Positions 1-6,959 of a DNA stretch of 42,571 nt are shown here, piece by piece. The stretch is from positions 1 through 42,571 of the IMG/VR virus record IMGVR_UViG_3300035703_000164, one strand, 5' to 3'. Position numbers and translations under genes: made by a program. Each line of letters opens with the position of its first letter. Within the stretch, counting starts at the first letter, position 1. Under the pieces are notes generated by a model. That model was not told the DNA's origin and ran no database searches. It saw nothing but the letters and a program-made list of their open reading frames with translations. The stretch is from a virus.

Positions 1-127
1 CCGCGCCCATTGCAGCGCCGGGGGCCATCGAAGCCTGAAACAAGCCGGGAAGCATTTGCGCGGCCTGCTGCTGCCGGGAAATGTCGTTCTGGTAGTTCGC
101 GTAGTCGAGACCGGCGTAAGCGTTGGT
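1..127. repeat. Terminal 127-bp direct repeat, left copy
   Basis: The first 127 bases are identical to the last 127 bases of the window. The length equals a k-mer size commonly used by short-read assemblers, so the likely meaning is a circular or circularly permuted molecule cut open inside a gene. The coding frame of the gene at 538..1 continues in phase across the joint into 42444..42218, which supports this. Confidence 0.95.
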
Positions 128-538
128 GACGCCTTCCCCGAGCTTTTGGACGTGCGTGCCGCCGCCGAACCGGCCCGAGTTGTTGAACACCGAATTGATG
201 CCCGACATCGCGTCGTTACCGGCATTGGCGCGAAGGGTCGCATAGCCGGGCGCATTCATGCCGAACTTGTTGCCCGCTGCCGTGTCGGCAAAATCCGCAA
301 TGGCGCTGTTGACGCCGCCTGCATAGTTCTGGTTGCCAGCAGCGCCGAGGGTCGAGTTCCACCCCTGCTGCGTCGTGCTGCCAGCCCCGGCATAGAGCGG
401 CTTGTCAAAGACCTTCATGCCCTGATCGTAAGCGCCTTGCAGGCCAGTCAAGAGCTTGGTCTGTGTCGCCGTTACCGCCGGGTTCGCAGGTGCAGTGCTC
501 GACTGCTGCGTTGTCGTGTTGGTCCCACCACCGCCCAT
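1..538 (-). CDS. Virion internal/tail protein, N-terminal part (gene crosses the circular joint)
   Basis: An ATG at 538 opens a frame that is still open at base 1. On the closed circle it continues to the stop at 42218, giving 765 nt and 254 residues. The N-terminus is Gly-, Thr- and Gln-rich (starts MGGGGTNTTTQQSS), followed by a Gly/Ala/Asn-rich body with no membrane segment. The C-terminus is predicted hydrophobic and glycine-rich (GVGLGAASFL). It lies between the tail protein genes and three large internal proteins, so an injection (ejection) protein comparable in role to P22 gp7 is the best guess. No sequence family was recognised; the role rests on position and composition. Confidence 0.75.
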   Translation of the reverse strand, partial: MGGGGTNTTTQQSSTAPANPAVTATQTKLLTGLQGAYDQGMKVFDKPLYAGAGSTTQQGWNSTLGAAGNQNYAGGVNSAIADFADTAAGNKFGMNAPGYATLRANAGNDAMSGINSVFNNSGRFGGGTHVQKLGEGVTNAYAGLDYANYQNDISRQQQAAQMLPGLFQASMAPGAAMGA

Positions 539-539
539 G

Positions 540-860
540 CTATATCGCCTTTCTCAGCCCGTCCGAACCATCGAACGAGGTGTATTCTTCGTAGTCAGGG
601 AACATTCGTTTCTTGAACCGACCGACGAACCGCATTTCCGTGCAGCCCGCCTCTTTCGCTACCGCTTCGATCAGCCCGAGTTCGCGGCGCATGATCGCAA
701 GCCACGCCTTTGGAGGCAGTTTGAGACGCCCGGTCAGTTGGTGGATGGCGCAGACCATCACCATGTCAGGCTCAGCCTCAGTGCCCCGGTTTTCTTCGTA
801 TATATCGAGAGTGATGACGCCTTCGCCTTCCGGCAAAGTGCGCTTGGCCTCACACTTCAC
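540..860 (-). CDS. Small phage protein of unknown function, possibly acetyltransferase-like
   Basis: I place the start at the GTG at 860, which overlaps the stop of the upstream gene as GTGA and gives 106 residues. The longer frame upstream of it has a composition typical of antisense shadow. The end matches a pattern common in small phage proteins: an acidic helix with Cys-Ala-Ile-His, then EAGCTEMRFVGR followed by aromatic and basic residues. This resembles the last strand and helix of GNAT-like folds but has no acetyl-CoA loop that I can identify. It is the last tail-cluster gene before the protein that crosses the joint. Function unknown. Confidence 0.7.
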   Translation of the reverse strand: MKCEAKRTLPEGEGVITLDIYEENRGTEAEPDMVMVCAIHQLTGRLKLPPKAWLAIMRRELGLIEAVAKEAGCTEMRFVGRFKKRMFPDYEEYTSFDGSDGLRKAI

Positions 861-1219
861 GAACGGCCAATCTTCATGCCGGTCACGTCGAACTTGCCTG
901 CCGCATCGGAAGACGTGATCCGCAGTTTCCAGCCCAGCGGCACAACGTATCCATCGGTAAACGCCACCGACTGCTTTGCCGTCACAGCCTTGGCAACCCA
1001 CGTCGAACCGCTTGCGTCACCGAGGTAATACGAGGTCGTATTCGCCACGTCATAAAGCTCAACAGTCAGGTTTGGCGTTGAGCCGTTGTTCTCGGATACG
1101 CGGAACCAGGGGACGTTCACCTGCCCCGTGGTGGCATCCACCAGATCAACAACCGTGTTGCCCGTGATCTTGCGCGCAAGATTCGTGGCGCGGCCATCGT
1201 TGAAGAGAAACACGCTCAT
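857..1219 (-). CDS. Hypothetical virion protein
   Basis: 120 residues, beta-rich, with many Thr, Val, Asn and Gly and no charged coiled coil. It overlaps the stop of the gp10-like tail gene by ATGA at its start and the next gene by GTGA at its end, so it is translationally coupled on both sides. Small beta proteins here in podoviral genomes are often tail accessory or decoration proteins. No family was recognised. Confidence 0.8.
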   Translation of the reverse strand: MSVFLFNDGRATNLARKITGNTVVDLVDATTGQVNVPWFRVSENNGSTPNLTVELYDVANTTSYYLGDASGSTWVAKAVTAKQSVAFTDGYVVPLGWKLRITSSDAAGKFDVTGMKIGRS

Positions 1220-2673
1220 TTCGGCCCACCAGATGAACCGACCACATGGTCAACGCCATATGCATGCGTCCAAGTCGCGCCAGCCGGGAAGTTACGGCGG
1301 AACTGGATGTTCTTGCCCCTGCCCCGGATCATCGCCCTGCCTGACGTGGCCTTGCTGACGCCGGTCTTCCAAGTCGTTGTGTCCGACAACTGAGCGCGCA
1401 CGCCGAGTTCAAGCGTACCCGTTGCGCAGTCATCCATCGGGGTTGCCGACTGCATCAGACCCGTGACGGCTGAGTTGCGAATGCCGGTGGTTACCGTCCC
1501 CGCCAGAGCCGGTCCGTTGAACACGCCGAACTTGTAGTTTTCATCCAACGCCCCGAACAGCGGAGCCGCGCCAGACAGCGCCCGGTCATCGTACTGGAGC
1601 ACCTGACTGTCATACGTGCCCGAAATGGAATTGTACGTCACAGCGACAGTTGCCAGCCGGGTCAAATAGCTGGTCTGCTCCGTCAGCGTGAACCAGCGCT
1701 TCAACCGCCATTCGTAGCCAATCGCGACTTCCGAAACCGTGGTCGAGCTATCGACCGAACGCTTGTAACGCCAGATCACAACCTTGTTCAGCGGGTCTAG
1801 CGCGCCTTGCACCAGAACCAACTGCGACTGGTCAACGCTGGCAAGGAAGGTGCGGGCGATTTCGTCAGCGCCGATGGCGACATTGCCGGTCGCTAGTGAG
1901 AACATGTAGAAGTCATCGGTCGCGAGATAGAACACCATCCCGTCAAACGAGACGCACGACTTAGCCCCTACCGTACCCTTGCCGTCCGCGATCTTCCTAA
2001 GCGAGAACTGAGCGCCGCCCGGTGCATTGCCGAACTGCATGAGGACCAAGGCCCGCTGTTGCAGCAAAAGCGCGGTGTTTTCCTTAAGGTCGAAACCGGC
2101 CAACAGCGCTTCGCCGTCCGCCAATTCCTGATAGTCCGCGCCGTCGCTGGTCCAGTTGGTCTGGTCGTTGAAGCCAGAGGTCCGAATGAGGCGATTGTTC
2201 CGGTTACCAAGGCTATCGAGGCAGTCGAGCCCTATGACGAAATTGGCGCACGTAAAGATATAGCGCGGCTTGCCCGCTGCCGTGATCGATGACGCTGCCC
2301 CGCCCGCTTCAACGTCATAGCTCAGCAGCCCGTCAACGGTATTGGTATAGAGCAGCTTGGTCCCGAAATGCAGGGCGCTCCAATCATCCCCGACAGGACA
2401 TGCATAGCCGTTTGCGATGAGCGAAAGAGTGTAGTCCGATTGCAGTTCATAGAGCGCGGAGTCGGTGAATTCGTAGGCTCGCCAGTTGCCGTTATTCAGA
2501 ACCACCGAGAAAACGCCACGCGGGGCCGCCGGAAGGGCTGCGGCAGTCGTCTCGACGTACAGTGACGGAAACGGCGCAACGCCGTCAGCGGTCGGCAGAA
2601 CGTTGTCGCAGACCATCAGGGGCGAAGCGAGCTCACCGCGATCCGGCTGGTAGGCGAGGTACGGAAACTGCAT
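1216..2673 (-). CDS. P22 gp10-like tail/packaged-DNA stabilization protein
   Basis: 485 residues (P22 gp10 is about 470). It begins with a short N-terminal arm containing LASPLMVCDNVLPT and continues as repeated beta strands with many Gly, Tyr and Trp. In P22, gp10 binds under the portal and adaptor ring and plugs the channel so that packaged DNA stays in. The order portal, coat, adaptor, then this gene is that of P22-like podoviruses. The start overlaps the adaptor stop by one base (TGATG). The assignment rests on length, fold-like composition and order rather than a named motif. Confidence 0.7.
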   Translation of the reverse strand: MQFPYLAYQPDRGELASPLMVCDNVLPTADGVAPFPSLYVETTAAALPAAPRGVFSVVLNNGNWRAYEFTDSALYELQSDYTLSLIANGYACPVGDDWSALHFGTKLLYTNTVDGLLSYDVEAGGAASSITAAGKPRYIFTCANFVIGLDCLDSLGNRNNRLIRTSGFNDQTNWTSDGADYQELADGEALLAGFDLKENTALLLQQRALVLMQFGNAPGGAQFSLRKIADGKGTVGAKSCVSFDGMVFYLATDDFYMFSLATGNVAIGADEIARTFLASVDQSQLVLVQGALDPLNKVVIWRYKRSVDSSTTVSEVAIGYEWRLKRWFTLTEQTSYLTRLATVAVTYNSISGTYDSQVLQYDDRALSGAAPLFGALDENYKFGVFNGPALAGTVTTGIRNSAVTGLMQSATPMDDCATGTLELGVRAQLSDTTTWKTGVSKATSGRAMIRGRGKNIQFRRNFPAGATWTHAYGVDHVVGSSGGPK

Positions 2674-3299
2674 CAGAATTCCGTGCTCTCAAGATAGCCC
2701 GTTTCCGTCTTGTCCATCGTTGCGGACTGGAGACGGTTAAGAGCCGACCTTTCCGCCTGCTGCATGATCGCGGCATTGGTCGGGTCTTCCCAGCGGTGGG
2801 CATAAAGCTCAGCCTTGGCGCGGGACATGATGAGGTCATATGCCTCAGTCATCCACAGGTTATCGGCCTCCCCGCTTGTCGCAGGGGCAGCAACCTTTAC
2901 GTGCCCGACAAGGCGCGTCGAATAGATCGCATCGGGGTTACGCCAGAGCCGAATGGCCTTGTTGATATAGGCGTATTCTTCGGGTTCACCCTGGTCGGTG
3001 TTGTTGCCCGCAAGGAATTCGAGGTCCACATAGTTCCGGCGCGTCAGTTCGCGCACGTCATCGGTGCCGATGGTGACGAAAACCCCATCGATCCGGTAAA
3101 ACTCTGTGCCTATCGTCGTGAATGTATAGAGGTCAGTTCCGGCGACCGTGTTGAACGTGACCGCACGGCTCTCGTTGAACCAGAACCGGCGCGGCTGGTA
3201 GTGCCGAATGGCAGCATCAATCTTGTTGCCGATAGCGGTCGTGTCGGAGCGTTCGGTATCGCTCTCGATTTCCGCAATCATGATCGTTTTCGTGGTCAT
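2673..3299 (-). CDS. Head-tail adaptor protein
   Basis: 208 residues. The N-terminal third is helical (IGNKIDAAIRHYQPRRFWFNE), followed by beta strands with the RIDGV and RRNYVDLE region. The C-terminal half is helical and rich in Arg and Ala, with the pattern seen in portal-binding adaptors (AYDLIMSRAKAELYAHRW). Phage adaptors of the P22 gp4 and SU10 type form a 12-mer ring below the portal. The upstream 58-residue gene ends in an ATGA overlap with this start. It fits the slot between coat and gp10-like protein. Confidence 0.75.
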   Translation of the reverse strand: MTTKTIMIAEIESDTERSDTTAIGNKIDAAIRHYQPRRFWFNESRAVTFNTVAGTDLYTFTTIGTEFYRIDGVFVTIGTDDVRELTRRNYVDLEFLAGNNTDQGEPEEYAYINKAIRLWRNPDAIYSTRLVGHVKVAAPATSGEADNLWMTEAYDLIMSRAKAELYAHRWEDPTNAAIMQQAERSALNRLQSATMDKTETGYLESTEF

Positions 3300-3472
3300 G
3301 ACTTGCCCGCCTTTTGTCGCTTGGCCTGAGCGGCTTTTTTGCCCCGGCGCTTTGGCACCTTGCCGCAGTCAATGGCGGTCAAAACCGTGCTCGCGTGGAT
3401 TTTCACCGCGCCAAAGGTCTCAGGCGGCAGGTCGTAACCCGCCGCCCAGAGGTATTCGACGGTTGCGTCCAT
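3296..3472 (-). CDS. Small basic protein between decoration and adaptor genes
   Basis: 58 residues from the ATG at 3472, which overlaps the preceding stop as TAATG. The ORF extends further upstream, but the overlap and the position inside the neighbouring gene favour this start. The first 35 residues are neutral and predicted helical. The last 20 are almost all Lys, Arg, Ala and Gln, suggesting DNA or RNA contact. Function unknown; in related podoviruses a small protein often sits in this position. Confidence 0.7.
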   Translation of the reverse strand: MDATVEYLWAAGYDLPPETFGAVKIHASTVLTAIDCGKVPKRRGKKAAQAKRQKAGKS

Positions 3473-3954
3473 TACTGGTCCGCGAAGGTCGGGGCCGTAG
3501 TGGAAACAACCGTGCCATAGACGGTCCAGAGCGTGCCGTCGCAAATCATGCGAATGCGCGTTCCGCCCTGCGGCAGATTGATCTGCAACTTCGAGTTGGA
3601 ATTGCCATCGGGGGACACGTTGACCACTTCGTCGCCAGCGGCGTCGGAGTCCGTGTCAAAGTGCGTGACAGCCCCTAGAAAATAGTTGGTATTCGAGCCG
3701 GTCGAGACAATCCAGTCGTGACCGTCAGCAGCGCCAACCTGGGCAATAAACTCATAGTCGAGACCCGCCTTGGCAGCAGGCAGCGTGAACGTGCGATCTG
3801 CCGAGACGTTGGCGACAAGATGAGGCTTGCCGCTATGTTCCGCCAGAACCGTATAGTTCGCATCGCCAACCGCTACCGGGCTTCCGTTCGGGGTGAGCGT
3901 ACCCACCACGACATTCTCGTCCTTCATGGCGTCGTTTTTGCCAGTGATACCCAT
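3472..3954 (-). CDS. Hypothetical head protein, possibly decoration
   Basis: 160 residues, beta-rich, low in Lys and Arg, with no signal peptide. It contains a stretch typical of beta-sandwich capsid accessory proteins (SADRTFTLPAAKAGLDYEF) and a second half rich in Asp and Asn. The ATG has AAGGAGA seven bases upstream. A strong 8-bp hairpin lies just before that ribosome site. Probably a minor head or decoration protein; no family recognised. Confidence 0.75.
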   Translation of the reverse strand: MGITGKNDAMKDENVVVGTLTPNGSPVAVGDANYTVLAEHSGKPHLVANVSADRTFTLPAAKAGLDYEFIAQVGAADGHDWIVSTGSNTNYFLGAVTHFDTDSDAAGDEVVNVSPDGNSNSKLQINLPQGGTRIRMICDGTLWTVYGTVVSTTAPTFADQ

Positions 3955-3973
3955 GTGAGTTCTCCTTTGAAGG

Positions 3974-3997
3974 GAGGCGGGCTGTTACACCCGCCTC
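3974..3997 (-). promoter_or_regulatory. 8-bp hairpin between two head genes
   Basis: GAGGCGGG at 3974-3981 and CCCGCCTC at 3990-3997 form a perfect stem with an 8-nt loop in the late transcript. No U-run follows, so it is not a standard terminator. It sits six bases after the stop of the 133-residue gene and seven before the next AAGGAGA site. It could stabilise the coat message or reduce expression of downstream genes. Confidence 0.55.
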
Positions 3998-4003
3998 ACA
4001 TGG

Positions 4004-4405
4004 TTACTGGTCGTTGTCGACAACGTAGGTCACGATCAGTTCGCCCACGAACGTGTCAGCGCCGGTCGAGACCGTGTAAGTGACCATCGTGTCCACCGTC
4101 TGGAGGATGTTGGTCGTTGCGCCAAGTTCATCGAGGGGGATGAAGCCAACAGCGGCGACGGTCAGAGCCGTAGCGTAGCCGTTGGGATCGTCGGTCGAAC
4201 TGCCGTCCCTGAAACCGACATCGAGAGTGATGCCGGAGTCAGCGGTGACGACATGAATGCCGCCGCCGATAACCGTTGCTCCGGCTGGGATCATGCCCAG
4301 ATCGGTTTCCACAGTCGCCGTAGCGAACGTGATACGCTTGCGCAGGTAGTGAACCTGCTGCGTATAGAACTGGCGAGCCACAGTGCCCGCAGTGTTGGTA
4401 GCCAT
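4004..4405 (-). CDS. Hypothetical capsid accessory protein
   Basis: 133 residues immediately downstream of the coat gene, only 13 bases apart. The N-terminus is basic (QVHYLRKRITFATA) and the remainder is a Thr/Val-rich beta protein ending in VTYVVDNDQ. Its place after the coat gene and its expected co-expression suggest a capsid decoration or cement protein. The family is not recognised. Confidence 0.75.
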   Translation of the reverse strand: MATNTAGTVARQFYTQQVHYLRKRITFATATVETDLGMIPAGATVIGGGIHVVTADSGITLDVGFRDGSSTDDPNGYATALTVAAVGFIPLDELGATTNILQTVDTMVTYTVSTGADTFVGELIVTYVVDNDQ

Positions 4406-4418
4406 TTGCTAGCCCTCC

Positions 4419-5534
4419 TTACGAAGTGTGGGCAGCGGCATAAGACGACACAACAACAGTGCCGAAATCGACGCTGTTGAACTGGGTCTTCTTCATGCCG
4501 AAGATGGACATAACGCTGACTTCAAGCTTGCGCTTGTGGTCGAGCAGTTCTTCGTTCCACGAATAGTCGGTCTCGCCGCCATCCTTGGAAGTCGCCATAG
4601 CGACCGCCTGACCACCGAGCAGAACAGCGCGGCGGACGTTGGCAACCGAAGTCGTCGCGGTCGAGGAGTTAGCCCCGAGAGTGACGTGGTTAGCCTTCTT
4701 GAGAATGACGTTGTTGTGCTCGCCCAGAGCGTCCGTATAGATCGGGTTTTTCGAGGCAGAGCCGTTTGCGAGAGCGGCCTTCTGGATGTCCAGCCACTGA
4801 CCGGTCGAGGTGTTGGTACGAAGGTCCGTGACCTGATAGGGATGCAGGTACATGACGTACTTGCCGCCCGAGATGTCGCGGCCATCGTCGTAACCTTCGA
4901 CGTTGATCGGGCGAACCGGATTGGACGCGGTTTCCGCAACTTCGCGGGCGATGTCTACCATGCGCAGCGTGAACACGTCATCGCTACCGAGGTTTTCGTC
5001 GCCGTCAGAGTTGTTGTTACCGGCGTCAACCCACACCTGCCGACCCGAAGACGGGGCGATAATGGCGTTGTTGCCGCGATACTTGGCACGGGTCTCCGGG
5101 GTATAGCCGCAGACGTGGTTGAAGAAGATGGTCGAGAGGCGCTTGCTCCACCATGCACGAAGGCCCATGCGGGCAGCGTCGCGAAGGTTGAACGGAACAC
5201 GCTGGTCATCGATCGAGCGGCCCTTGTTGGGGATACCAACAACGTGGCCGAGTTCATTGATGACGATGGCGTCGGAATAGATGCTCAGGCTTTCGCCGTT
5301 GCCTTCCGCGATTTCGGCTTCGGTGAAGCCGTCGCCGGTCAGTTCAGTCATGAGCGAGAACGTCACCTGGTCGCCAGCGGACTTGCTGGTTTCCGACTTG
5401 AGGTGGATGATCGAATTCGCGGATTCGCCAATGAGCGAGGAAATGTCGGTCCGATAGACAATCTGGAAACCGAGACGCTTCGCCCACAGCTTTACCGCAT
5501 TGGCGTCGTTCACGCCAAACGTGGTGCTTGCCAT
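4419..5534 (-). CDS. Major capsid protein, N4-gp56 family
   Basis: 371 residues. The order of features matches the N4-gp56 coat family: an N-terminal segment ending FQIVYRTDISSLIG, then NSIIHLKSETSKSAGDQVTF, a TELTGDGFTEAEIAEGNGES loop, and RVPFNLRDAARMGLRAWWSK before the helical part. The family has an HK97-type fold and builds the procapsid around the scaffold. AGGAG lies nine bases upstream of the ATG. It is preceded by the scaffold gene and followed by likely decoration genes, as expected. Confidence 0.9.
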   Translation of the reverse strand: MASTTFGVNDANAVKLWAKRLGFQIVYRTDISSLIGESANSIIHLKSETSKSAGDQVTFSLMTELTGDGFTEAEIAEGNGESLSIYSDAIVINELGHVVGIPNKGRSIDDQRVPFNLRDAARMGLRAWWSKRLSTIFFNHVCGYTPETRAKYRGNNAIIAPSSGRQVWVDAGNNNSDGDENLGSDDVFTLRMVDIAREVAETASNPVRPINVEGYDDGRDISGGKYVMYLHPYQVTDLRTNTSTGQWLDIQKAALANGSASKNPIYTDALGEHNNVILKKANHVTLGANSSTATTSVANVRRAVLLGGQAVAMATSKDGGETDYSWNEELLDHKRKLEVSVMSIFGMKKTQFNSVDFGTVVVSSYAAAHTS

Positions 5535-5642
5535 GATAATGGCTCCTAAGCTGATGAATGTTGGGTTGGGTTTGCGCCGCGCGTTAACGCCCGCTAGGCT
5601 TGGCGAAGCACCGGTAACGGGGGGTGCGCCCGTAGTGATAGG

Positions 5643-5660
5643 GCCTGTTAACGGACAGGC
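5643..5660. other. Hairpin in the scaffold-coat gap
   Basis: GCCTGT and ACAGGC form a perfect 6-bp stem around a 6-nt loop in the 186-bp gap 5535-5720. There is no U-run on either strand. I see no gene in this gap. The stem may be an RNA processing or stability element that helps set coat expression above scaffold expression. Confidence 0.4.
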
Positions 5661-5720
5661 AACCGAAGCATCGCGTTAAGCCGCCATGCGTAGGCTATAT
5701 GGGCTCCTGACTTGGCAGGA

Positions 5721-6677
5721 TCAGGCACCCATGATCTGATCAAACTTGGCTTCGTTGCCCTTTTTCGACATCCAAGCCTTGAATTCCTTGTCCGACATCT
5801 TGGCGAGTGCCTTGGCGTCCAGAGGAGCGATGCCTTCACCCCCCGGCGCGTCAGATAGGCTCTGGTGACGCTGCTGGGCCGCTGCCACGGCTGCAAGGTC
5901 GGTCTTTGGTGCGGTAGGTGCCTGCTGGGCAATCGCCGCCTGTGCGGGTCGCCAGCCGCGCACCGTGGCGAGGTTCTTGATATGCTCCGCAATCGAAATG
6001 CCGCGCTGCGTCACATAGAGGACGTGCTGCTGTTCAATGCGATCCAGCTCAGCTTTGGCCTGCGGGATGGTGTACCCCAAGGCCAGCAATTCTTCGCCCT
6101 GGCTCTTGCGCAAGGCGTTGTAAGCCTCCGGCAGCGTCGGGTCGGTCTGCATTGCAGCGGTGTATTCGGCGTCTACCTTGGAATAGGCTTCCTGATACAT
6201 CGCCGCTTGGCGCTGTGCCTCTGCCTGTTCGGTCGCCGTTCGCTGCTGCGCTTCCTGCATTGCTACAAGCTGCTCAGCCGTCCAGTTGAGCCGAGCCATC
6301 GGATCATCAGGGCCGGGGATGGCGGGCTTTTCGGGCGCTGCCTGCTTGGGCTGCTGAGAGGTCAGAAAGTCGTTCCAACGCTGCTCAAGAATGGCCGCGC
6401 GCTGCTTTGCTTCTCTGGCTTCGGCGCGGGCTTCCTGCACCGCTCGAACGTCAACCATTTTCGGGTCTTCGGCAGGCTTCGCAGCGTCCGGTTCTGCGGG
6501 CTTGTCGTCTGCCCTTGCGGGCTCTTTGTCGTCGCCGGGTTTGGCGAGTACCTGTGCAGGCGGGTCGTCATCCTGTGGGATGTCGTCGCCGTCATCAATG
6601 GGGCTCGAAATCGTACCCAGTTCTTCGTCGGTTGGGGATAGCCCAAGGCTTTCTTCGGTCGGAAGTGTCCGTGCCAT
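5721..6677 (-). CDS. Capsid scaffolding protein
   Basis: 318 residues. The first 75 are acidic, Pro-rich and probably disordered. Residues 75-240 are a long Gln/Ala/Glu-rich helical region with coiled-coil character. The C-terminus is a short basic helix (DKEFKAWMSKKGNEAKFDQ) of the kind that binds coat subunits. This composition and the position between portal and coat are diagnostic of phage scaffolds, which guide procapsid assembly and then leave. Primary sequence is rarely conserved, so the call rests on architecture. Confidence 0.85.
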   Translation of the reverse strand: MARTLPTEESLGLSPTDEELGTISSPIDDGDDIPQDDDPPAQVLAKPGDDKEPARADDKPAEPDAAKPAEDPKMVDVRAVQEARAEAREAKQRAAILEQRWNDFLTSQQPKQAAPEKPAIPGPDDPMARLNWTAEQLVAMQEAQQRTATEQAEAQRQAAMYQEAYSKVDAEYTAAMQTDPTLPEAYNALRKSQGEELLALGYTIPQAKAELDRIEQQHVLYVTQRGISIAEHIKNLATVRGWRPAQAAIAQQAPTAPKTDLAAVAAAQQRHQSLSDAPGGEGIAPLDAKALAKMSDKEFKAWMSKKGNEAKFDQIMGA

Positions 6678-6735
6678 TCAGTCCTGCCAATGTTGCCAAT
6701 TGTTCCGGGATAACCCGCCCGGCGTTCGGGAAATC

Positions 6736-6771
6736 TTGAGGCGCGACGGCCTTTCGGCTATCATGCCGCCA
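6736..6771 (+). promoter_or_regulatory. Sigma70-like promoter giving a leaderless transcript
   Basis: TTGAGG at 6736-6741, a 17-bp spacer, then TATCAT at 6759-6764. Six bases separate the -10 box from the ATG at 6771, so the predicted start of transcription is the A of the start codon. No Shine-Dalgarno sequence precedes that ATG. The promoter points against the surrounding late operon. Confidence 0.55.
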
Positions 6772-6959
6772 TGAGCGACAAACTCACGATCACCTACAGA
6801 GCCACGCCAAACCTCAACGGTTTTTCGATCACGCTCCCGGCTGGGACCGTCATCAAATCACGCGAGGAAGCGATTGACCTGCTGCTATTCGAATATCAGT
6901 GGCAATGCGATGAAGCCCCGACGAAGACCGTCGAAATCCCCATCGGCAAGCGCTACTGA
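6771..6959 (+). CDS. Antisense small gene (moron-like) between scaffold and portal
   Basis: 62 residues on the + strand in the exact gap between two - strand head genes; its last seven bases overlap the portal stop. No competing ORF exists on the other strand. The protein looks globular, with alternating strands (KLTITYRATPNLNGFSITLP), a short helix and an acidic-basic end. It carries its own leaderless promoter, so it could be expressed from the prophage. A 6-bp hairpin (6965-6981) without a U-run follows. Function unknown. Confidence 0.7.
   Translation: MSDKLTITYRATPNLNGFSITLPAGTVIKSREEAIDLLLFEYQWQCDEAPTKTVEIPIGKRY

Noticed and set aside
4428-5549. 373-codon + strand ORF opposite the coat gene
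   Set aside because: It mirrors the coat frame, has no ribosome site and a shadow-like composition; the - strand frame has clear coat family features.
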